A stretch of 28,934 nt of DNA from Anaerolineaceae bacterium UBA6105 (GTDB lineage Bacteria > Chloroflexota > Anaerolineae > Anaerolineales > Anaerolineaceae). Below the pieces are notes generated by a model. It did no database searches. It saw only the letters and a program-made list of their open reading frames with translations, and had not been told where the DNA came from. Positions 1 through 7,332 of the stretch are shown in pieces. A program made the translations under genes and the position numbers. The stretch is from assembly GCA_002423495.1 (NCBI GenBank), contig DIWN01000012.1:18913-47846 (forward strand). The letters are read 5' to 3'. Numbering within the stretch: position 1 is the first letter of the stretch; every line of letters begins with the position of its first letter.

Positions 1-876
1 GCCATGTACTGCCGGCACTGCACGCGCCGCCGCTTGGCTGGTCAGAAAGATGGCGCCCGCACACGCGCGCAAATCGATGCGGGGATCGACTACATTCGGA
101 ATACTCCGGAGGTACGGGATGTTTTGCTTTCGGGCGGCGATGCGCTTCTGATGAGCAACGAACGCCTGGAATATATCCTTTCCAGCCTGCGCACCATTGA
201 TCACGTGGAAATCATTCGGATTGGCTCACGCACACCAGTGGTTATGCCTCAACGCATCACCCCTGAGCTGGTTGAAATAATCCGTAAATACCACCCGGTC
301 TGGCTCAACACGCACTTCAACCACTACAATGAAATCACCCCCGATTCCAAACGGGCTTTAGCCATGCTTGCTGATGCTGGTGTGCCGTTGGGTAATCAAT
401 CCGTCCTTCTGCGAGGAGTCAACGATTGTGTGCACGTCATGCGAAAACTGGTAAACGGCCTGGCGTACATCCGCGTGCGTCCATATTACATTTATCAATG
501 CGACCTCTCTCTCGGACTTTCCCATTTCCGCACACCCGTTTCCAAAGGTTTGGAAATTATTGAAGGTTTACGAGGGCATACTTCTGGCTTCTGTGTGCCG
601 ACTTTTGTCGTGGACGCTCCTGGAGGCGGAGGCAAGATCCCGGTCATGCCCAATTATGTCATTTCGCAAAACCCCGATCATGTTGTGCTGCGGAACTTTG
701 AAGGCGTGATCACCACCTACAAAGAGCCTGAAGAATACAGGAGCGAGTGCAATTGCCCGGTCTGCAGAGGCGAAGAGGAAAATAAGCTGATTGGTGTTGC
801 CAGTTTGCTGGCTGGTCAACAAATGACCCTCGAGCCGGTTGGTTTGTTGAGAAATCGAAGGAAGCACAAGGAATAG
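1..876 (+). CDS. kamA: Lysine 2,3-aminomutase (5'-truncated by window edge)
   Basis: Radical-SAM, PLP-dependent enzyme converting L-lysine to beta-lysine, the first step of lysine fermentation. The visible part begins one codon after where the first cluster cysteine should be. The second and third cysteines of CxxxCxxC are present (MYCRHC), and the codon at 1-3 encodes Ala. Adding 126 to the visible residue number (from the Met at position 4) reproduces the Clostridium subterminale numbering. Lys in PGGGGK becomes K337 (PLP Schiff base), and the zinc ligands C268, C375, C377 and C380 all fall on cysteines (NDC, then CNCPVC). About 290 residues are visible and the C-terminus is complete. The start and promoter lie outside the window. 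It heads a co-directional operon with kamB-kamC-kamD-kamE-atoDA. The motif register leaves little doubt about function. EpmB-type homologues are less likely because they lack the C-terminal CxCxxC zinc motif and this operon context. Confidence 0.95.
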   Translation, partial: AMYCRHCTRRRLAGQKDGARTRAQIDAGIDYIRNTPEVRDVLLSGGDALLMSNERLEYILSSLRTIDHVEIIRIGSRTPVVMPQRITPELVEIIRKYHPVWLNTHFNHYNEITPDSKRALAMLADAGVPLGNQSVLLRGVNDCVHVMRKLVNGLAYIRVRPYYIYQCDLSLGLSHFRTPVSKGLEIIEGLRGHTSGFCVPTFVVDAPGGGGKIPVMPNYVISQNPDHVVLRNFEGVITTYKEPEEYRSECNCPVCRGEEENKLIGVASLLAGQQMTLEPVGLLRNRRKHKE

Positions 877-888
877 ACGGCGGTTGGC

Positions 889-1971
889 ATGGACGCGTTT
901 GTGGCAGGATCAAGCACTGATCTGCTCCAGCTGACAGGGTTACAGGACCTGCAATCGCTGGCTATCATTGGGCTGTCAAAAAATGCCGGCAAAACGACCT
1001 GCCTCAACCACATTGCTGCAGCCTGGCAGGATTCTTCTCAATCGCGGCCTTTAGCGCTCACCTCAATCGGCAGAGACGGCGAGTCGGAAGATATTCTGAG
1101 TGGCTACGAAAAGCCGCGCATCTATGTTCCGAAGGGGACATTGATAGCTTCTGCGCAAGGCGCGTTGCAACACAGCGATGCCTTGCTCGAAATTCTGGAG
1201 CTTAGCAAGATCAGAACGGCCTTGGGAGAAGTGATCGTTTGCCGGGCGCTCAGCGACGGCTATGTGGAATTAGCAGGACCCAGTGTGGCAGAAGACATTC
1301 AACCCATTGAAAATCTGATGCGTCAGCACGAACCGGAATGTCTTTTTATCATCGATGGTGCTCTTTCGCGCCGGTCACAAGCGGGCTCGGGAATGAGCGA
1401 AGCAGCTTTTCTCTGCGTCAGCGCAGAAACCTCCACAGACCCTGAAGCCCTTGCTGATAAGACCCATTTTGCGTTGAATTTGCTTCAGACGCCTGCCCTT
1501 CCACAGGATATGGCAAACCTGTTTGCTCAAGCAAATAAATCGCATCCAAAAAAACGCACAATTATGCTAAACGGCGAGCGTTTAAATCTGCACATTTCAA
1601 CTCTTGATACGCCTGCGCTGGTTGGATATGGGAAAGATATCGCCAATGCGCTGCGGCCTGGCACACATTTTATCTACCTGCAAGGCGCGTTGACAAATCA
1701 GGTGCTTCAGGAACTGCTGAGTGAGACACATTTCGCCAATTTGACACTTGTTGTCGAGGACGGTACACGCTTATTCATCAAACAGAATAGTTTTCAAAAG
1801 CTCCGCGACCGCAAAATTGAGATCGCGGTATTGCACCCCTTGGATGTGCGCTTGGTTTGCCTCAACCCTACCCGGGCTGACGGGCAGTGCCTTGATTCGC
1901 AGCCCTATCTTGCGGAAATGCGCAAAAAGCTGCCTTTACCCGTGGTCGATTTGGGCCCAAAGAATGTGTGA
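889..1971 (+). CDS. kamB: Putative lysine 5,6-aminomutase reactivase subunit KamB
   Basis: A 360-residue P-loop protein between kamA and kamC. A Walker A-like motif, GLSKNAGKTT, lies at residues 28-37 near the N-terminus, followed by an acidic strand region (FIIDGALS near residue 153). No signal peptide or membrane segment is seen. In Fusobacterium and Clostridium lysine operons, two open reading frames occupy this position between kamA and kamD. They are annotated in databases as KamB and KamC, reactivating factors for the B12/PLP mutase, so this assignment rests on position plus the P-loop. The expected role is ATP-driven release of damaged cobalamin from KamDE. The start at 889 follows the kamA stop by 12 nt without a clear Shine-Dalgarno sequence, suggesting translation coupled to kamA. 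Function was not derived from the sequence alone. Confidence 0.72.
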   Translation: MDAFVAGSSTDLLQLTGLQDLQSLAIIGLSKNAGKTTCLNHIAAAWQDSSQSRPLALTSIGRDGESEDILSGYEKPRIYVPKGTLIASAQGALQHSDALLEILELSKIRTALGEVIVCRALSDGYVELAGPSVAEDIQPIENLMRQHEPECLFIIDGALSRRSQAGSGMSEAAFLCVSAETSTDPEALADKTHFALNLLQTPALPQDMANLFAQANKSHPKKRTIMLNGERLNLHISTLDTPALVGYGKDIANALRPGTHFIYLQGALTNQVLQELLSETHFANLTLVVEDGTRLFIKQNSFQKLRDRKIEIAVLHPLDVRLVCLNPTRADGQCLDSQPYLAEMRKKLPLPVVDLGPKNV

Positions 1972-1978
1972 GCCTGCC

Positions 1979-3520
1979 ATGCAAACTTCAGTCATGATTT
2001 CCCCAGAATTGATAGACGATTTAGGACTGCACAAGGTCCTGGAGGCCTGCCGCTGCCGCTCACCTCAAGGGAATAAGCTAAAGAATAGCCTTAAGTTCTT
2101 TTCAAACGATTCCAAAAATGAATTACAAGAAGAACTGGATGCTATTAACCGCCTGCTTCCGTTGGTCAGGGATAATGACCCTCTAATAAGCGAAGCGCAA
2201 ACAAGCCTTTCGCGACTGCGCGAGCTAAAAGGCACTCTTTCAAGGCTCGAAAAAGGCAGTTTGCTTAATGACACCGAATTTTTTGAGCTGAAAAGCGCTC
2301 TGTCAATCTTTGATCGCCTGGGTAATATGAAAAGCATCATCAATGCTGCCGGGGTCAATTTTGATGACACTCAGCCTGCTGCAGGTTTGCTCGACCCAGC
2401 CGGCACAGGAAGCCCCGCCTTTCACATCTACAGTGATTATTCACCAGAGCTTGGCGAAATCAGAACAAGAAAAAATGAACTCGAAAAAGAGATCAGGCAA
2501 TCAACGGGTTCCCAACGCAAGACCTTGCTGACTCAACGCGCGCTGATAACAGCCCTAGAAGACCAGGAAGAAGAAAAAATTCGCCGTCAACTTGGCAAAA
2601 AACTGGCAGCGTGGCTTCCACAAATACGCAACAACACGCAAAGTTGTGCCATGCTCGATTTTCGTCTCGCGAAAGCCATCCTGGCTTATAAATGGAATGG
2701 CTGCCTGCCAGAGATTGTTGATCAGCCTCAAGCAGCAATACTCCAAAACGCTATTCATCCGCTGGTGTCTGCAATGCTGGAAAAACAAGGGTGGTCTTTC
2801 ACGCCGATTTCAATCGAACTACGGCAAGGCGCGACTGTTTTGATGGGAGCCAACATGGGCGGCAAGAGCGTCGCCCTCAGGACCGTCTTCTTAGCCTTGC
2901 TGATGACCCAACTGGGGTATTTCCCGATTTGTGAGAGCTTGCAAACGCCATTATTTGACTTTTTTGCTTTCGAATCCAGCCGTGAGGGCGATCTGCATCG
3001 GGGCCTTTCCTCTTTTGGTCTTGAAGCTGTTCAGATCCGCAACCACCACCGTAAAAGTCAGGCGCAAAGAGGTTTGATCCTGATGGATGAACCCTGCAGG
3101 GGAACAAACCCTTCTGAGGCAACAGCAATCGTGCAGGCTCTTTGCAACATCTATGGTACGTCAGATAGCACCTTTTTCATTGCGACCCACTATCACGTCA
3201 ATCCAGCTCCTGGAATTCGGTTCTACCAGGTAAGGGGCATAAACCCGGATGCCCTGTCCGAATTGCCAAACTATCTTACTGAGGATTCAAAAATGCCTGA
3301 AGCAAAAGAGGGTTTAGCCGCTGGTTTATCAAAAATGTCTACGGATTTTAACCATGAGGACCTGACCCGCGTTAGAAGAATTCAGAGTCTAATGGATTAT
3401 CGTCTCGAGGAAATTGATGGTGTGCATCAACCGCCATCAGGAGCAATTAAAATTGCTGAACTGCTTGGAGTAGATGAAACATTACTGCGGGAAATGAAAG
3501 CAGCCTGGCAGGAGGAATAA
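1979..3520 (+). CDS. kamC: MutS-like ATPase, putative lysine 5,6-aminomutase reactivase KamC
   Basis: A 513-residue protein with a MutS-type ATPase domain in its C-terminal half. Walker A is GANMGGKS (about residues 290-297), Walker B is LILMDEP (D370, E371) followed by CRGTNPSE, and the switch histidine is ATHYH. The N-terminal half is helical and charged, with coiled-coil-like heptads around residues 155-205. No mismatch-recognition or Smr domain is seen, so this is not a repair MutS. Its place before kamD matches the MutS-related gene of known lysine operons. With KamB it is inferred to reactivate the aminomutase. The reading frame is open upstream to 1748, but that part overlaps kamB and looks non-coding. 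Start codons at 1964 and 1979 are both possible, and I chose 1979, 7 nt after the kamB stop. The stop TAA overlaps the kamD ATG by one base. Confidence 0.78.
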   Translation: MQTSVMISPELIDDLGLHKVLEACRCRSPQGNKLKNSLKFFSNDSKNELQEELDAINRLLPLVRDNDPLISEAQTSLSRLRELKGTLSRLEKGSLLNDTEFFELKSALSIFDRLGNMKSIINAAGVNFDDTQPAAGLLDPAGTGSPAFHIYSDYSPELGEIRTRKNELEKEIRQSTGSQRKTLLTQRALITALEDQEEEKIRRQLGKKLAAWLPQIRNNTQSCAMLDFRLAKAILAYKWNGCLPEIVDQPQAAILQNAIHPLVSAMLEKQGWSFTPISIELRQGATVLMGANMGGKSVALRTVFLALLMTQLGYFPICESLQTPLFDFFAFESSREGDLHRGLSSFGLEAVQIRNHHRKSQAQRGLILMDEPCRGTNPSEATAIVQALCNIYGTSDSTFFIATHYHVNPAPGIRFYQVRGINPDALSELPNYLTEDSKMPEAKEGLAAGLSKMSTDFNHEDLTRVRRIQSLMDYRLEEIDGVHQPPSGAIKIAELLGVDETLLREMKAAWQEE

Positions 3521-5130
3521 TGGCAACACTGAGAATAGATTGGGACAAGGTTTCGCGGGCTCGGGAAGCAGCAAGGCAAATCGCTGATGACGTGCATGCC
3601 TACACCCGGCAATTCACCACTACTACTATTGAGCGCTCAATTTGCCGCCTTTTTGGCATTGACGGGGTCGATCCAATGGGCGTTCCTTTGCCGAATGTGG
3701 TCGTGGAACACCTGGTCTCCCGCCAGCTGCTTGGTTTTGGGGCAGCCTACTGGTTAGGGCAAGCCACCATTTCGCTTGGCAAAGAACCTCAGGAATTGGC
3801 TGAAGCGGTCGCACGGGGAGAACTGGATCTCACCCAGACAGAACCGGTTGATCTTTTTGAAATCGAGCTTTGGGCAGAAAAAAAGGCCGAAGAGGCTGTT
3901 GCAAAAATTCATCACAATCGCATTATTCGGGAAGAAAGACTGCTCGAATTTGGTGATCATTCAGGACCTTTAATCTACGTAATTGTTGCCACCGGAAATA
4001 TTTTTGAAGATATCGTCCAGGCCAAGGCAGCCGCTATGCAAGGCGCGGATATTATCGCTGTCATCCGGACAACCGGGCAAAGCCTGCTCGATTACGTCCC
4101 CTTTGGCGCGACGACAGAAGGTTTTGGCGGTACGATGGCAACCCAGGAAAACTTCCGCCTGATGCGGGCTGCGCTGGATGAGGTTGGTGCTGAATTAAAA
4201 CGCTACATACGTCTGTGTAATTACTGCTCCGGGCTTTGTATGCCTGAAATTGCCGTAATGGGCGCCATGGAGCGCCTGGATGTGATGCTGAACGATGCCC
4301 TCTACGGCATTCTTTTCCGCGATATCAACATGCAGCGTACGCTCATAGACCAGGAATTCTCGCGCCTGATCAACGCTGCCGCTGGAATCATCATCAACAC
4401 CGGTGAGGACAACTACCTGACGACCTCCGATGCCTATGAGGAAGCGCATACTGTCCTGGCCTCGCAGCTGATCAATGAGCAATTTGCCCTGAAAGCGGGT
4501 TTGCCTGAAGAGCAGATGGGTCTGGGGCATGCCTTTGAAATGAATCCCGAACTAAAAAATGCCTTCCTCTACGAGCTTGCCCAGGCGCAATTAGCCAGGC
4601 AAATCTTCCCCAATTCCCCCCTCAAGTACATGCCACCTACCAAGTTCAAGACAGGTAATATTTTTAGAGGGCACGTTCAGGACGCACTTTTTAATATTGT
4701 CACCGTGATCAGTGACCAGCGCATTCACCTGCTTGGAATGCTCACTGAAGCCATCCACACCCCCTTCCTGGCGGACCGCGCCCTGGCTATAGAGAACGCG
4801 CGCTACATTGCCAATAGTTTTGCGGATTTTGGAGAAGATATTGAGTACCGTGAGGGCGGAATTATGGAACAACGCGCCGCGAAAGTACTTGATGCCACGC
4901 TTGACCTGCTTCAGAACATCCGGCGTGACGGTCTTTTCAGGGCTATTGAGGATGGTATTCTGGCAGGTGTCAAGCGTCCATTCGAAGGCGGTAAAGGGCT
5001 TTCGGGAGTAGTCGTCAAAGAGGATCGCTACTTTAACCCATTCATTCCCCTGCTGTTGGAAGAATCAAAGGCTGGGTCTGAACGTTACCACCAAACCCAA
5101 ACCGCACTTAAGGAGGGAAAAAATGAGTAG
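3520..5130 (+). CDS. kamD: Lysine 5,6-aminomutase alpha subunit
   Basis: A 536-residue protein, close to the usual length for the alpha (large, TIM-barrel) subunit of the adenosylcobalamin- and PLP-dependent mutase. The enzyme converts beta-lysine to 3,5-diaminohexanoate (and D-lysine to 2,5-diaminohexanoate). Recognisable stretches are the N-terminal DWDKVSRAREAARQIADD helix, the VPFGATTEGFGGTMATQENF barrel segment (about residues 191-210), the RLCNYCSGLCMPE segment and the MPPTKFKTGNIF substrate-region loop. A good ribosome binding site (CAGGAGG, about 3509-3515) precedes the ATG, which overlaps the kamC stop (TAATG). It overlaps kamE by 8 nt, so translation of the two subunits is coupled. 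This fits a stoichiometric complex. Confidence 0.95.
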   Translation: MATLRIDWDKVSRAREAARQIADDVHAYTRQFTTTTIERSICRLFGIDGVDPMGVPLPNVVVEHLVSRQLLGFGAAYWLGQATISLGKEPQELAEAVARGELDLTQTEPVDLFEIELWAEKKAEEAVAKIHHNRIIREERLLEFGDHSGPLIYVIVATGNIFEDIVQAKAAAMQGADIIAVIRTTGQSLLDYVPFGATTEGFGGTMATQENFRLMRAALDEVGAELKRYIRLCNYCSGLCMPEIAVMGAMERLDVMLNDALYGILFRDINMQRTLIDQEFSRLINAAAGIIINTGEDNYLTTSDAYEEAHTVLASQLINEQFALKAGLPEEQMGLGHAFEMNPELKNAFLYELAQAQLARQIFPNSPLKYMPPTKFKTGNIFRGHVQDALFNIVTVISDQRIHLLGMLTEAIHTPFLADRALAIENARYIANSFADFGEDIEYREGGIMEQRAAKVLDATLDLLQNIRRDGLFRAIEDGILAGVKRPFEGGKGLSGVVVKEDRYFNPFIPLLLEESKAGSERYHQTQTALKEGKNE

Positions 5131-5923
5131 TGGACGTTATTCAGTGACGAAAACTGATTTCGACAAGACCCTGGATTTGACTCACCTCAAACCCTACGGT
5201 GACACGATGAATGACGGCAAGGTCCAAATTTCTTTCACTCTGCCAGTCCCTGACAGCGAAAATGCGGTTGAAGCAGCACGACAATTGGCGCTGAAGATGG
5301 GGCTGGTTGAACCCACGGTTGCCCACCACGCCCCATTGGACAAGTCCTTCAGCTTCTTTGTAATTTACGGAAACCTGAGCCATACAATAGACTATACGCA
5401 ATTACATGTAAATACCGTAGATATCAGCACTATGAGCATGGACGAGACGGATTTTTTCATCCAGCAAAATTTCGGACGTAAGATCAGGGTAATAGGCGCC
5501 AGCACGGGAACCGACGCTCATACAGTTGGAATTGACGCGATCATGAACATGAAAGGCTATGCTGGTCACTACGGTCTGGAGCGATACAAGATGATCGAAG
5601 CGCTCAATCTTGGCAGCCAGGTCACAAATGAAGAATTTATCCGCAAAGCAGTCGAATTTGACGCGGACGTCTTGTTGGTCTCTCAAACTGTGACGCAAAA
5701 GAACATCCATGTCCAAAACCTGACGGAGCTGGTAGAGCTGCTTGAGGCAGAGCGCCTGCGCAAGCGCTTTCTTCTTATAATTGGAGGACCTCGCATCAGC
5801 CACGAGCTCGCAAAAGAACTTGGTGCTGACGCAGGTTTTGGTCCCGGCAAGTACGCCGATGACGTTGCCAGTTATATTTGCACTGAACTTGCTGCTCGCA
5901 AGGAGCAGATGTTGAAGGCTTAA
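5123..5923 (+). CDS. kamE: Lysine 5,6-aminomutase beta subunit (B12-binding)
   Basis: A 266-residue small subunit carrying the Rossmann-like cobalamin domain. The B12 motif DAHTVG puts the axial histidine at H133, and the PLP lysine falls at K144 in MNMKGYAG. Both positions are the same as in the characterised Clostridium sticklandii enzyme, so the register is conserved without gaps to that point. C-terminal strands VLLVSQT and FLLIIGGPR complete the cobalamin fold. A strong AAGGAGGG site at 5109-5116 lies inside the end of kamD, and the 8-nt overlap couples the two genes. A short gap leads to atoD. Known clostridial operons often carry kdd next to kamE, but here the next gene is a CoA transferase. 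Confidence 0.96.
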   Translation: MSSGRYSVTKTDFDKTLDLTHLKPYGDTMNDGKVQISFTLPVPDSENAVEAARQLALKMGLVEPTVAHHAPLDKSFSFFVIYGNLSHTIDYTQLHVNTVDISTMSMDETDFFIQQNFGRKIRVIGASTGTDAHTVGIDAIMNMKGYAGHYGLERYKMIEALNLGSQVTNEEFIRKAVEFDADVLLVSQTVTQKNIHVQNLTELVELLEAERLRKRFLLIIGGPRISHELAKELGADAGFGPGKYADDVASYICTELAARKEQMLKA

Positions 5924-5950
5924 AATCTACCCCAAGGAAAGGCAGGAGTT

Positions 5951-6607
5951 ATGAGTAAGTTGATCAGTTTAAAAGATGCAGTAGACCTCGTGCGGGATGG
6001 CGACACGATAATGGTCGGGGGATTTCTGGCGGTTGGAACGCCTGAAAGGCTCATAGACGCACTCGTCGAAAAAGGGGTCAAGAACCTGACCCTAATCTGT
6101 AATGACACTGGTTTTATTGATCGTGGCGTTGGAAAGATGGTCGTCGCCAAGATGTTCAAAAAAATCATGACTTCGCACATTGGTACCAACCGGGAATCCG
6201 GTCGCCAGATGCTGGAAGGTGAAACGGAAATCGTGCTCATCCCACAAGGCACGCTGATTGAGCAGATCCGGGCTGGAGGCTTTGGGCTTGGTGGTATCCT
6301 GACAAAAACCGGATTGGGAACAGAAGTGGAAACAGGGAAACAGGTCATTGAAATCGAAGGCGAGCGCTACCTACTCGAGAAACCCCTGCGCGCCAACGTT
6401 GCTTTACTTTTCGCGGAAAAAGCGGACGAGAAAGGTAATCTGACCTACCATGGTGCCACACGCAACTTCAATCCCTGTATGGCTGCGGCAGCTGATATCG
6501 TGATCGCCGAAGCCCAGCAAGTCGTGAAAGTTGGCGATATTTGCCCGGATGATGTTGTGGTGCCATTTATCTTTATTGACCACATTGTTGATGGAGGTGC
6601 GCTATGA
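5951..6607 (+). CDS. atoD: Acetoacetate/butyrate CoA-transferase subunit A
   Basis: A 218-residue alpha subunit of a family I CoA transferase. The family signature is visible near residues 15-30 (DGDTIMVGGFLAVGTPERLI), followed by the glycine-rich IRAGGFGLGGILTKTG segment. In lysine fermentation the heterodimer moves CoA from butyryl-CoA to the acetoacetate released by the Kce cleavage step. This yields butyrate and acetoacetyl-CoA, and the location directly behind kamE supports that substrate pair. The ribosome binding site is CAGGAG, 3 nt before the ATG. Its stop overlaps the start of the beta subunit gene by 4 nt (ATGA). Other short-chain acyl pairs are possible. Confidence 0.92.
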   Translation: MSKLISLKDAVDLVRDGDTIMVGGFLAVGTPERLIDALVEKGVKNLTLICNDTGFIDRGVGKMVVAKMFKKIMTSHIGTNRESGRQMLEGETEIVLIPQGTLIEQIRAGGFGLGGILTKTGLGTEVETGKQVIEIEGERYLLEKPLRANVALLFAEKADEKGNLTYHGATRNFNPCMAAAADIVIAEAQQVVKVGDICPDDVVVPFIFIDHIVDGGAL

Positions 6608-7263
6608 TGGACAAACAGCAATTGCAGGAATTTATTGCCAAAAGAGTTGCCCAGGAGCTCCAGGAAGGAAGCCTGGTAAATCTCGGCATCGGCTTGCCAA
6701 CCCTGGTGCCAAACTTCCTCCCTGAAGGTAGAGAGGTCATCTTCCAATCTGAAAATGGTTTCATCGGGCTTGGTCCCGTGCCAGCCGAAGACCAGATTGA
6801 TCCCTGCATTTCCAACGCCGGCGGAATGCCAGTCACCATTATGCCTGGTGGCAGCTTTTTCGATAGTTCTTTGTCATTTGGCATCATCCGCGGTGGGCAT
6901 GTGGACGTGACCGTTCTGGGAGCATTGCAGGTAGCTGAAAACGGCGACATTGCCAGCTACATGATCCCTGGCAAGTTGGTACCGGGTATGGGCGGCTCTA
7001 TGGACTTGCTCAGTGGTGCCAAAAAGGTGATCGTGGCAATGGAACACACCGCCAAAGGCGCTCAGAAACTCCTGCATAGATGCACATTACCTATCTCGGC
7101 TGTCAACGCGGTTGATTTGATCGTTACTGAAATGGGCGTGATCGAGGTAAGCCATGAAGGTTTTGTGCTCATGGAACAAAACCCGGATTTCAGCCTGGAA
7201 GAAATTCAGGCAGCCACTGGCGCCCCACTGATCATCAGCGCCGAATTAAAACAGATAGCCTAA
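6604..7263 (+). CDS. atoA: Acetoacetate/butyrate CoA-transferase subunit B
   Basis: A 219-residue beta subunit with the catalytic glutamate in SENGFIG (E50), the residue that forms the glutamyl-CoA thioester in this family. NLGIGLPTLV near residues 26-35 and GGMPVTIMPGG are further family signatures. Translation is coupled to atoD by an ATGA overlap, and a second in-frame ATG at 6607 is an equally possible start. It is the last gene of the lysine operon and is followed after about 30 nt by a hairpin terminator. The acetoacetyl-CoA product can be thiolysed by the thiolase encoded at 11460-12650 on the other strand. Confidence 0.93.
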   Translation: MMDKQQLQEFIAKRVAQELQEGSLVNLGIGLPTLVPNFLPEGREVIFQSENGFIGLGPVPAEDQIDPCISNAGGMPVTIMPGGSFFDSSLSFGIIRGGHVDVTVLGALQVAENGDIASYMIPGKLVPGMGGSMDLLSGAKKVIVAMEHTAKGAQKLLHRCTLPISAVNAVDLIVTEMGVIEVSHEGFVLMEQNPDFSLEEIQAATGAPLIISAELKQIA

Positions 7264-7289
7264 AAAAGATAATAAACAACAAACAAGAA

Positions 7290-7317
7290 AAAAGCTGCCG
7301 GAAACCCGGCAGCTTTT
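7290..7317. terminator. Bidirectional hairpin terminator between atoA and the protease gene
   Basis: A perfect 8-bp GC-rich stem, GCTGCCGG / CCGGCAGC, with a 4-nt loop (AAAC) is extended by four A-T pairs (AAAA before, TTTT after). It follows the atoA stop by 26 nt on the plus strand and the protease stop by 15 nt on the minus strand, so it can serve both convergent transcripts. Confidence 0.9.
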
Positions 7318-7332
7318 ATGTTTTCCTAAATA

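Noticed and set aside
1748..1978. N-terminal extension of the MutS-like gene
   Set aside because: It overlaps 224 nt of kamB in another frame and its translation is basic and Trp/Cys-rich, unlike the family. The start was placed at 1979.
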